Positions 1 to 8,278 of a stretch of 64,000 nt of DNA are shown here, one piece after another. A model generated the notes under the pieces. The model was given only the letters and a program-made list of their open reading frames with translations, searched no databases and was not told the origin of the DNA. How positions within the stretch are numbered: position 1 is the stretch's first letter; each line of letters opens with the position of its first letter. Source of the stretch: Candidatus Eremiobacterota bacterium (GTDB taxonomy: Bacteria > Vulcanimicrobiota > Vulcanimicrobiia > Vulcanimicrobiales > Vulcanimicrobiaceae); assembly GCA_019235885.1 (NCBI GenBank), contig JAFAKB010000025.1, positions 1 to 64,000 of the forward strand. Direction: 5' to 3'. Position numbers and translations under genes: made by a program.

Positions 1-30
1 CAATCCCAACTCTCAACGTCGTCATCCCTG

Positions 31-2121
31 TCATCCGCGGAACGGCGCGCCGAGCGCGATCGTGAGGGTGAGCTTCCCGCGCGTGACCTCGAACGTGTGC
101 GGCAGACCGTCGTACGCGCGACGCTGCGTTTGAAACGTCCCGTATTCCCACCAAAACTTGCCGTCGAGTTTCACGACGATATCGTTCGTTCGCAAACCGG
201 CGGCGTACGCCGGGCCGCCAGGCCGCACGAACGCCCGCATCTGTCCGTCGACGGTCTTGGAGAGCGAATAGAAGTACGTCGGCGCCGACCCCGGGACGTA
301 CGCGACGCCGCGGCCGAAGAGGGCGTCGGCGAGCTGCGGGTTCTCGACCATCCATGTCCGGAGGTTGAAGAGAACCGCGAAACCCGCTTCGCGTATGCCG
401 CTCTGCGTATCGGGCCAGCGCTCGCGCAACCGCTGGTCGGCGCGAACGTCGTGCCATTGATCGACCGGCCATCCGGCGCAGTCGCGCAGCTCGAGGCTCG
501 TGTCGAGGTAGCGCGTTTCCTCGTTCGCGCGGCCGACCACCCGGCTACCGACGACCGCCAGCGCCGAGTAGGTCGCGGTCGCACAGTCGCGATCCGCCGG
601 CATGCTCGCGAGCCGGATCCCGTTGACTTCCGGCCAGCCCCCGCTGATCTCGCGATAGACCGCGTCGGCCGCGATCGGACCGTAGATGCTGCCGTCATCT
701 GCTACGGCGATCGTCCGAGCCGCGTCGGCCGGGGCGAACAAGCCGTTCGGCGCTGGTGCGGTTTGCGCCGCGGCCGGCGCGATGAACGCAAACGCGGCCG
801 TTCCGAGCAAGCGGGGTCCGAATACTACAACGGCGAGCGTCGCGAGCGTCGCAACCACAATCTGATACGGAAGCGTCGCTTTGGTGATATCGTCAACGCC
901 CACGCCCGCGTAGTTCGCGACCCACACGTTCTGCGTGTTGGTCGGATCGCAGACGTTCTGCACCTGCACCACCGCCATCACCGCGGCGACCAGCGCGACG
1001 GCCGGAAGCACGTGCAGCGTCGCGAGGACCGTGTAGACGCCGATGCCGACGCCGTACGGGTTGAGCGGGCCGCGGTACAGCGCGAGCGGCGAGAGCAGCC
1101 CGAACAGCACGACGTACGCGAGCGGCGAGCGCGGCGCAGCCGCCGCGACCAGCGGCGTCACCGCGCCTTGCACTTGAGGCGTGTTTGCCGCGACGAGCAG
1201 CATCCCGATGCCGATCATCAGGATCGTCGCCGGCGCGACGTCCTCGATCCCGCGAATCCACGCGGCAACCAGCGTCTGCACCGCCGCGCGCGGCCGCGTC
1301 ACCAGCACGCCGTAGACCGACGCGAGCGCGAAGCCGACGATCGCGTCGACCCCGAAGCCGCGCAGCAGCACCAACGGCAGAACCGGCGTGATCAGCGCCA
1401 GGACGTCGGCGCGCTTGCGCGGCGCTTCGCCCGGCACGACGCTCGTCGCGTAGTCGCGCGTCGCGCGGGCGCGCACGAGCGCGTATGCGACGAGGACGAC
1501 GGCCTGCACGGCGAAGATCGCGAAGGCGTAGCTTTGGAACGTCGTGCGGTCGACGCCGAAGAGCGTGCTGTAGAACTTCCACTGCGCGATGTTCAAGATG
1601 TAGCCCAGCCCGAACGCCATCAGGAACAGCGTCGCCGACGTGGCGCGCGGTACGCCGACCGTCATCATGACCGGCAGCACGATCGTGCCGATCATGATGA
1701 TCGCGCCAAGTCCGGTGACGGTGGTGAACAGCACCGCGACCACCAGGCACAGCAGCAGCGAGAGCACCAGCGGGCGGTCGCCGCCGAACTCCGCCGCGTA
1801 CGTCACGAGCGTCTCGGCGATTCCGGTCGAGAGCACGACCCGGCTGAGCAGCGCGCCGAAGAACAGCGTCGCGTAGACCGGAGCGAGCTTCACCGCGCCT
1901 TGCACGATGACCGACGGAAGGTCGTGCGCGACCTTCGGATCGTCGGACGGCAGCGGAACGTGCACCAGCGGAACGCCCGCGAGCGCGGCCGTTGCGAGCG
2001 CCATCAGCGGCACCGCGAGCAGCGCGGGAATCTTGCGCGCGATCATCAGCCCCGCCAGGGCGAGGAAGACGACGACGATCGCGACGCCGGCTAGCGCGTG
2101 GATCGCATCACCTCGTCCCAC
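31..2121 (-). CDS. Ion-transporter-superfamily permease fused to a C-terminal PDZ-like domain
   Basis: About 696 residues. Residues 1-445 are a polytopic membrane permease with a dozen or so hydrophobic segments and re-entrant-like motifs (TVTGLGAIIMIGT; NVCDPTNTQNVW), resembling CitMHS/GntP-type anion or organic-acid carriers. An Ala/Pro stretch leads into about 250 soluble residues, most likely extracytoplasmic, ending in a PDZ-like fold around 620-690 (PGGPAYAAGLRTNDIVVKLDG). No stop separates the two parts. The GTG at 2121 is chosen because the first membrane helix begins just after it; an ATG at 2046 would cut that helix. The start overlaps the end of the GH20 gene by 31 bases, implying co-transcription. 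Substrate is unknown; an amino sugar or organic acid is an inference from the neighbour. Confidence 0.7.
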   Translation of the reverse strand: MGRGDAIHALAGVAIVVVFLALAGLMIARKIPALLAVPLMALATAALAGVPLVHVPLPSDDPKVAHDLPSVIVQGAVKLAPVYATLFFGALLSRVVLSTGIAETLVTYAAEFGGDRPLVLSLLLCLVVAVLFTTVTGLGAIIMIGTIVLPVMMTVGVPRATSATLFLMAFGLGYILNIAQWKFYSTLFGVDRTTFQSYAFAIFAVQAVVLVAYALVRARATRDYATSVVPGEAPRKRADVLALITPVLPLVLLRGFGVDAIVGFALASVYGVLVTRPRAAVQTLVAAWIRGIEDVAPATILMIGIGMLLVAANTPQVQGAVTPLVAAAAPRSPLAYVVLFGLLSPLALYRGPLNPYGVGIGVYTVLATLHVLPAVALVAAVMAVVQVQNVCDPTNTQNVWVANYAGVGVDDITKATLPYQIVVATLATLAVVVFGPRLLGTAAFAFIAPAAAQTAPAPNGLFAPADAARTIAVADDGSIYGPIAADAVYREISGGWPEVNGIRLASMPADRDCATATYSALAVVGSRVVGRANEETRYLDTSLELRDCAGWPVDQWHDVRADQRLRERWPDTQSGIREAGFAVLFNLRTWMVENPQLADALFGRGVAYVPGSAPTYFYSLSKTVDGQMRAFVRPGGPAYAAGLRTNDIVVKLDGKFWWEYGTFQTQRRAYDGLPHTFEVTRGKLTLTIALGAPFRG

Positions 2122-4142
2122 GGCGGGACCGTGCCGTTGCGCAGGTAGTCTTCGCGCATCACGCCGTCGATGCGGTCGGCGCAGCGCTGTGCGTCGTCTT
2201 CCGCGAGGCGGTAGTGCGTGAGGACGTGCGCGAGCCCGGGCTCGGTGCTCTCCCGGCGCCAGGCGGCGGCATACAGCGGCTCGGTGTTCGCAAGCGCGTC
2301 GCGCAGCTCCCAGCACAGGTACTTCGCGACGCCCAGGCTGCGGTAGACCTGCCCGAGTCCCGGCTTCGTCGCGTGCGCGCGCGCGTCGTCGTAGTAGTCG
2401 TGCGCCTCTTTTCCGATCTGCAAGCGGCGCGCCAGCTCGTCGTAGCGCAGCGCGCCCAGCTGCATCGCGGCGACCGCGTCCGAATGGAGCGGCGGGCGCG
2501 CCGACCACAGGTGCCGCAGCACCGTTTCGGCGCGGGTCCGAATGCCGGCGAGATCCATCGTCTGCGCGCGCGCCTGCACGCGCGGATCGAACGGGTCGCG
2601 CCAGAACAGGTAGTCGGGCGGATCGGACGGCGTCGTGCGCAGCAGCGCGCGAATCGCCTGCAACTGGTCGAGGTCGTCCGCGAAGCGCGGATCGTCGCTG
2701 CCGAAGAACGCGCGCGCGAACGCGCGGTGCCAGCTCCGCTCGTCGACCGGCACCGCTTGCCAGGCGCTGGCCGCGGCGTACGCGAGGGACGGCCACGTCG
2801 CTTCGTAGAGCGTCTCGCCGTCGTCGTGCCAGACCGTCATGAACATCCCGAGCACCCCGCGCGCGCCCTTCGCCTCCGCGGTGAATCGAGCGACGTTCCC
2901 GTACGCGGTCGCCAGATCGGGATAGATCTCGTTCCAGTTCGCCGCCCCCGGCGCGATCATCTGGTCGAAGCCGGCGTTCGCGACCGTGTCGATGTACGGC
3001 TTGTACGTCTTCTCGACGCCGTAGTGGAACGTCACGACGACGGTATCGCGCGGGATCAGCTTGAGGATGCTGGGGTCCTGCTGGATCGCATCGTCCCAGA
3101 TCATCGGCCGCGCGCCGCTGCCGTTCAGAAAGGAGGCGACGCGCGTGACGTGATCGGCGAAGACCTGCGGCGTGCGCGGGGTGCGGCCGCGGCCCAGGTC
3201 GATCGGTTCGTCGGACCCCAGGTGGACGAACGGCACCGGCTTCGCGGCGTCGGTGACGCTCTTTATCAGCGGCTCGAGGTAGGCATACGTGCGCGGATCG
3301 CTTTCAGCCAGCAGATAGCCGTGCGGGAGCTCGGCGAGCGGCGCGAGCACTTCCCACTTGAGCGACTCGTGCATGTGCGCGAACGTCTGCTGCTCCGGAA
3401 TCAGCGTGACGTGAAACCGCCGCGCGTAGACCGCGAGCTCGTGAAGCTGCGCCGGCGTCCAGCCGTTCGGCCAGGCGACGAACGGATGGCGCGGGTCGGC
3501 GACGACCTGCTCCATGTACGGCGACCAGCCGTTGATCTTCAGCGACGCCAGCGTGCGAATCCGGTACTTCGCGTACGCCATCGTCGGAAACGGCCCGCGC
3601 GAGACGTCGTCCGACACGATGCGCCAGCGCATCGCCGGTGCGTCGTCGACGTCGACGCACGGGAGCACCCAGCGCCCACGGCTGCGCACGGGAAGCTGCG
3701 CGAGCGTCATAAGGGCATCGAAGGCGCCTTCGTGATCATTCCGCGGTCCGTACCGGCCGTGATTCAGCTGATCGCTGATTTCGACGGACGAGCCGACTCG
3801 TAGGTGATACCTCGTCTCGGAATACGCGGGCAGCGGCGGAAGGTCGGCCCCCGTTATCTCGATCACCTCGACGTTCGAGCGTTTTGCAAGCACCGGCGCC
3901 GGGATGCCGAGCGCGGTCCAGCGTTCGCGGAGCAGCTCGAACCCGCCGCGATCGACGTTCGCCGGGAAGCGCAGCGGGCGATCCAACGCGTACGGCGCTC
4001 GGCACGGGTTCGAGCGCACGAGCCCGGGCTGGGGAACCAGCGGCGGGATCGGGACGGCGTTCGTCGTGGCGGCGGAGGGGCTCGCCTCCGTCGCGGCGGC
4101 TCCGGCGAGTAGGACGAACGCCGCGACGAGGAACGATCGCAC
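2091..4142 (-). CDS. Secreted GH20-family beta-N-acetylhexosaminidase-like protein
   Basis: About 683 residues. The GTG at 4142 gives a clean Sec signal (RSFLVAAFVLLAGAAATEAS). The middle is a TIM-barrel-like region with the HLGSDEP motif, matching the GH20 Asp-Glu pair in which Asp orients the substrate acetamido group and Glu is the acid. An N-terminal zincin-like GH20b region (ITGADLPPLPAYSETRYHL) precedes it; the C-terminal 200 residues are helical. GH20 enzymes release terminal GlcNAc/GalNAc from chitin, glycans or peptidoglycan. It overlaps the downstream permease and lies back-to-back with a serine hydrolase whose start is 20 bases away. Family call is firm; substrate is inferred. Confidence 0.75.
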   Translation of the reverse strand: MRSFLVAAFVLLAGAAATEASPSAATTNAVPIPPLVPQPGLVRSNPCRAPYALDRPLRFPANVDRGGFELLRERWTALGIPAPVLAKRSNVEVIEITGADLPPLPAYSETRYHLRVGSSVEISDQLNHGRYGPRNDHEGAFDALMTLAQLPVRSRGRWVLPCVDVDDAPAMRWRIVSDDVSRGPFPTMAYAKYRIRTLASLKINGWSPYMEQVVADPRHPFVAWPNGWTPAQLHELAVYARRFHVTLIPEQQTFAHMHESLKWEVLAPLAELPHGYLLAESDPRTYAYLEPLIKSVTDAAKPVPFVHLGSDEPIDLGRGRTPRTPQVFADHVTRVASFLNGSGARPMIWDDAIQQDPSILKLIPRDTVVVTFHYGVEKTYKPYIDTVANAGFDQMIAPGAANWNEIYPDLATAYGNVARFTAEAKGARGVLGMFMTVWHDDGETLYEATWPSLAYAAASAWQAVPVDERSWHRAFARAFFGSDDPRFADDLDQLQAIRALLRTTPSDPPDYLFWRDPFDPRVQARAQTMDLAGIRTRAETVLRHLWSARPPLHSDAVAAMQLGALRYDELARRLQIGKEAHDYYDDARAHATKPGLGQVYRSLGVAKYLCWELRDALANTEPLYAAAWRRESTEPGLAHVLTHYRLAEDDAQRCADRIDGVMREDYLRNGTVPPWDEVMRSTR

Positions 4143-4162
4143 GCCGCGCGCTACACCGGCGC

Positions 4163-5512
4163 GTGCGCCGTCTCCTCGCCGCCGTCTGCTCCGCCGCGCT
4201 CCTGTGCGCCGTCGCGCCCGCGACGGCGGCCGACCGAGGGACGAACGCGCTCGCCGTCGCGACCGCGTTGCCGCGCGACGCGACCGCACAGATCGACCGC
4301 CTCGTCGAGGACGGCATCCGGGCCGGCGACTTTCCCGGCGCGGTGCTCGTCGCCGCGTCCTCGCAGCGCGTGCTGTACCGTAAGGCGTACGGTGCGCGCA
4401 GCTACGAGCCGCGCACGATTCCCAACGACCCCGCGACGGTCTACGAGTTCGCCTCGGTGACGAAGCCGGCGATCACCGCGACCGCGGTGATGATCCTGGT
4501 CCAGCGCGGCGTGCTGCGCACCTCCGACACCGTCGCGCGCTGGATCCCGGAATTCGCCCAGAACGGCAAGCACGGCGTGACGATCGCGGAAATGCTCACG
4601 CACACCGCCGGGATGCCGCCCTCGTTCAAGGAGTCCGACTACGGCGCCGACCGCGCGAGGATCCTGAGGCACGCGTACGAGGCGCCGCTGCGCTTCGCGC
4701 CGGGGACGAGCAACGAGTACAGCAACCTCGCCTTCATCGTTCTCACCGAAGTGGTCGCGCGCGCGAGCGGAAAGCCGTACGAGCGCTTCGTGCACGACGA
4801 GCTGTTCGCGCCGCTCGGGATGCGCGACTCGTTCTTCGACGTCACGCTCGACGCCGCACACCGCGCGCGGCTCGCGCCGCAGCTGCGCGGCGAGACGACG
4901 GAGCTGCTGCGCAAGCGGTTCGGCACCGTTCCCGGCGTGAACGGCCACGCCGGCCTGCTCGCGACCGCCGGCGACGTCGCGAGGCTCGCCGTCGGATACC
5001 TGCGCGCGGCGCGCGATCTGCCGGCGCCCCGATTTCCGCTCGCCCCGCAGACCGTGCGCGCGATGACGACGCCGCGCTACGTCGGCGACGGCGAAGTGCG
5101 CGCGCTGGGCTGGGACCTCGACAGCGGGTTCTCGCGCAACCGTGGCGACGTGCTGCCGCGCGGCGGCTTCGGCCACACCGGCTCGTCGGGGACGAGCGTG
5201 TGGATCGATCCCGCGACCGACCTCGCCGTCGTCTTCGCTTCGAACGCGCACTACCCGGACGACAAGGGGCACAGCACCGTTCCGCTGGAGGCGGCGATCA
5301 ACGCGATCGTCTCGGCGCGCACGCGCTACGCGGCCAGCGGCGCCGATCCGCTCGCGGCCGCGCGCGCGCAGGACGCGCAGTTCTCCGCGGAAGCCGCGCG
5401 CAGCGCGCTCGGTTTTCCGGCCAGCCCGGGCCCCGCGCCGACGCCGCGTCCGTCGCCTTCGCCGCGGACCTCGTTTTCGCCGGCGCCTGCAGCGTCGTCG
5501 CCGCCGCCGTGA
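4163..5512 (+). CDS. Secreted serine hydrolase of the beta-lactamase/DD-peptidase (class C-like) family
   Basis: About 449 residues with a signal peptide after the GTG at 4163 (RRLLAAVCSAALLCAVAPATA). The three active-site motifs are present: SVTK with Ser98 and Lys101, YSN at 186-188, and HTG at 338-340. This is the PF00144 pattern seen in class C beta-lactamases, DD-carboxypeptidases and esterases; the sequence does not tell which. The C-terminus is a Pro/Ser-rich tail. Its stop overlaps the start of the next gene (GTGA), so the two are translationally coupled. Likely acts on peptidoglycan or an ester in the periplasm. Confidence 0.8.
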   Translation: MRRLLAAVCSAALLCAVAPATAADRGTNALAVATALPRDATAQIDRLVEDGIRAGDFPGAVLVAASSQRVLYRKAYGARSYEPRTIPNDPATVYEFASVTKPAITATAVMILVQRGVLRTSDTVARWIPEFAQNGKHGVTIAEMLTHTAGMPPSFKESDYGADRARILRHAYEAPLRFAPGTSNEYSNLAFIVLTEVVARASGKPYERFVHDELFAPLGMRDSFFDVTLDAAHRARLAPQLRGETTELLRKRFGTVPGVNGHAGLLATAGDVARLAVGYLRAARDLPAPRFPLAPQTVRAMTTPRYVGDGEVRALGWDLDSGFSRNRGDVLPRGGFGHTGSSGTSVWIDPATDLAVVFASNAHYPDDKGHSTVPLEAAINAIVSARTRYAASGADPLAAARAQDAQFSAEAARSALGFPASPGPAPTPRPSPSPRTSFSPAPAASSPPP

Positions 5513-6084
5513 ACGCGCGCGCCGCGCTGCTGCTCGCCTCGTCGTTGCTCTCGAGCAGTGATGAAGAGGTCGTGCAGCGCGTGCACGCGCGCATCGTCGC
5601 CGAGAACGTGCTGGTGCAGGCGTGCACGGACGTGCAGGCGCGCGATCCGGAACCCGGGCTGGCGTCGATTCACTTCAGCTACGAGATCCACGGCGCGCGC
5701 GTCGGAACGACGGCGCGCTACGCCGGCCGGGTCACCTTCGCGCTCGGCGAGGTGACGCTGCGCGTCCCGAAGTCGATCGTCTGGAAAGGGATGACGTCGG
5801 CCGACCGCGAGCGCGCCGACGCGTTCGTGCGCGCGATATACCACCATGAAGTCGGCCACGTGCGCATCGGCGAGTTGCTGCGCGACGCGCTGAACGCGAA
5901 CGGCACGATCAACGCCGCCGACTACTTCGCGTTCGGCGCGCAAGCCGACGCGCTCGGCCGCGAGGGCTTCGAGCGCTTCAAGCACGAGGAAGCCGCCTAC
6001 GACGAGCTGACCGACCACGGCCGCAAACAGCACCTCGCGTCCGGCGAGCTCGCCGGGCCCGACACCGTCCTCGATTGCAGGTGA
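5509..6084 (+). CDS. Secreted DUF922-type putative zinc peptidase
   Basis: About 191 residues, hydrophobic N-terminus (NARAALLLASSLLSSSDEE), then a domain resembling DUF922, whose members carry an HExxH zinc-binding helix. Here the motif reads HHEVGHVRIGE, with His-Glu-x-x-His intact. The GTG start lies inside the preceding gene's stop (GTGA overlap), placing it in one transcript with the serine hydrolase and suggesting joint action on cell-wall or secreted peptides. Catalytic activity of DUF922 proteins is predicted from the motif and is not well established. Confidence 0.65.
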   Translation: MNARAALLLASSLLSSSDEEVVQRVHARIVAENVLVQACTDVQARDPEPGLASIHFSYEIHGARVGTTARYAGRVTFALGEVTLRVPKSIVWKGMTSADRERADAFVRAIYHHEVGHVRIGELLRDALNANGTINAADYFAFGAQADALGREGFERFKHEEAAYDELTDHGRKQHLASGELAGPDTVLDCR

Positions 6085-6142
6085 CCGCGATCTCCTAAAG
6101 AATACCGAGGAAAACGCCCGGGCACTCTTCCGCGAGGTGGTT

Positions 6143-8239
6143 ATGTTCGTTTTGCGCCGTATCGTCAGATCGCTGGCAGTTCTCGCAGCGCTCGCGCTGC
6201 TGTTCGCGGGGAACGGCAACGTGCTCGCCGCCGGACTGTACGGTTTGAGCGGACCCGTCCCACCCGACTCCGCGCTGTCGAAGAGCTCGGCGGCGCACGG
6301 CTTCGACCTCGCGAGCCTCGATCCGACGTGCCCGGCGTGCAAGGACTTCGCGCAGTTCGCGACCGGCGGCTGGAAGACGAACAATCCGATCCCGGCCGAT
6401 CGCACGAACTGGGGGCGCGCCAACGTCCTGTTGCAGCAGAATCAACAGACGGTGCGGGGCATCCTCGAGGATGCGGAGCGTGCCGACGCCGCGCCCGGCT
6501 CCAACATGCAGAAGGTGGGCGACTTCTACCGCTCCTGCATGGACATGAAGGCGCGCGACGCGGCCGGCATCTCGCCGCTGAAGGCGCAGCTCGACCGCAT
6601 CGCCACGGCGACGCCCGCCGATCTCCCGGCGCTGCTCGCCGACCTCCACGTCGAGGGCGTCAACGCGTTCTTCGGCGCGGGCGGAACCGCGGACCAAAAG
6701 AACTCGGACGCGACGATCATCGGCTTCGGCCAGGGCGGCCTGGGGCTGCCGGACCGCGACTTCTACCTGAAGACCGACGCCAAGTCTCAGGCGATCCGCG
6801 ACGCGTACGTCGACTACATCGTGCGCGACCTCGCGCTGGCCGGCACGGATCAGGCGACAGCGCGCGCGCAAGCGGGCCGCATCATGGCCCTCGAGACCGC
6901 CATCGCGAAGTTCTCGCGCGACAACGTCGCGCTCAACGACGTCGAGCTCAACTACCACAAGACCGATCTGCGCGGGATGCAGCAAGCCGCGCCGGCGTTC
7001 GACTGGAGCCGCTACTTCACAGCGCGCTCGCTGCCGGCCGCGACGGCGCCGATCAACCTGAGCGACGCCGGCTACGCGCGCAACATCGCCGAGTTGATGG
7101 CTGCCACACCAATCGACGACGTGCGCGCCTACCTGCGCTGGCAGCTGATCGACAACTACGACGGCGTCCTTTCCCAGCCGTTCGTCGACTCGGCCTTCGC
7201 GTTCAACGCGGCGCTGACCGGCGCGAAGCAGCAGCGCCCCCTCGATCAGCGCTGCACGGCCTTGACCGACGGCTACCTCGGGGAGGCGCTCGGCGCGGTC
7301 TACGTCGCGAAGGCGTTCTCGCCGGAGGCGAAAGCGCGCGCGAGCGCGATGATCGCGAACCTGCGCTCGGTGCTGCGCGACGACATCGCCACCCTCTCCT
7401 GGATGAGCGAGGCGACCCGCAAGGCGGCGCTCACGAAGCTCGACGCGTTCAACGTGAAGGTCGGCTACCCCGACAAGTGGCAAGACTACTCGCGCTTCAA
7501 CGTCGTGGCCGGCCCGTTCGTGGCGAACACGATCGCGGGGAACCGCTTCGGCACGCTGATCAACGACGAGCGCATCGGCAAGCCGCGCGACCGCACGCTG
7601 TGGGGGATGACGCCGCCGACCGTCAACGCCTACTACAGCCCGATCAATAACGAAATCGTCTTTCCCGCCGGAATCCTGCAGCCGCCGTTCTTCAACCCGA
7701 CGAACGACGATGCGATCAACTACGGCGGGATGGGCGCCGTCATGGGCCACGAGATGACCCATGGCTTCGACAACACCGGCCGCAAGTTCGACGAGCACGG
7801 CAACAACCGCGACTGGTGGACACCGGCCGACGCGGCGGCGTTCGAGCAGCGCGCGGCCTGCGTCGAGCAGGAGTTTTCCGGCTTCAAGGTCGGCGACCTG
7901 AACATCAACGGCAAGTTCGTGCTCGGTGAGGCGATCGCCGACCTCGGCGGGATCACGATCGCGTACAAGGCGTTCAAGAAGTCGCAGCTCGGCAAACCAC
8001 AGCAGACGATCGACGGCTTCACCCCCGACCAGCGCTTCTTCCTCGGCTACGCGCAGTGGTTCACCCGCGAGTTCCGCGACCAGGAAGCGCGTAACCGCAT
8101 CACGACCGACCCGCACCCGAACGACTACTACCGCATCGACGGGACGGTGGCGAACCTGCCGGAGTTCGCGAGCGCGTTCTTCTGCAAGGCGAACGACCCG
8201 ATGGTGCGCCCCGCGGAGCAGCGCTGCAAGATCTGGTGA
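6143..8239 (+). CDS. M13-family (neprilysin/PepO-like) zinc metallopeptidase, secreted
   Basis: About 698 residues, the usual M13 length, with a signal peptide (FVLRRIVRSLAVLAALALLF). The ATG at 6143 is preferred over the GTG six bases earlier because a GAGGTGG Shine-Dalgarno lies at 6134-6140. Family marks are all present: NAYYSP followed by NEIVFPAGIL, the zinc helix HEMTH at 536-540, and the downstream GEAIADLGG with Glu596 and Asp600. M13 enzymes cleave short peptides on the N-side of hydrophobic residues. The C-terminal CKIW tail is the typical family ending (CxxW). Likely periplasmic or surface peptide degradation. Confidence 0.9.
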   Translation: MFVLRRIVRSLAVLAALALLFAGNGNVLAAGLYGLSGPVPPDSALSKSSAAHGFDLASLDPTCPACKDFAQFATGGWKTNNPIPADRTNWGRANVLLQQNQQTVRGILEDAERADAAPGSNMQKVGDFYRSCMDMKARDAAGISPLKAQLDRIATATPADLPALLADLHVEGVNAFFGAGGTADQKNSDATIIGFGQGGLGLPDRDFYLKTDAKSQAIRDAYVDYIVRDLALAGTDQATARAQAGRIMALETAIAKFSRDNVALNDVELNYHKTDLRGMQQAAPAFDWSRYFTARSLPAATAPINLSDAGYARNIAELMAATPIDDVRAYLRWQLIDNYDGVLSQPFVDSAFAFNAALTGAKQQRPLDQRCTALTDGYLGEALGAVYVAKAFSPEAKARASAMIANLRSVLRDDIATLSWMSEATRKAALTKLDAFNVKVGYPDKWQDYSRFNVVAGPFVANTIAGNRFGTLINDERIGKPRDRTLWGMTPPTVNAYYSPINNEIVFPAGILQPPFFNPTNDDAINYGGMGAVMGHEMTHGFDNTGRKFDEHGNNRDWWTPADAAAFEQRAACVEQEFSGFKVGDLNINGKFVLGEAIADLGGITIAYKAFKKSQLGKPQQTIDGFTPDQRFFLGYAQWFTREFRDQEARNRITTDPHPNDYYRIDGTVANLPEFASAFFCKANDPMVRPAEQRCKIW

Positions 8240-8278
8240 GCTGAAAGGGGAGCGCCGTGGCCGCACGAACCGACGGCC

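Noticed and set aside
97-2094. Long plus-strand frame opposite the permease
   Set aside because: Arg/Asp-rich composition, no domain, no ribosome site; shadow of the minus-strand transporter.
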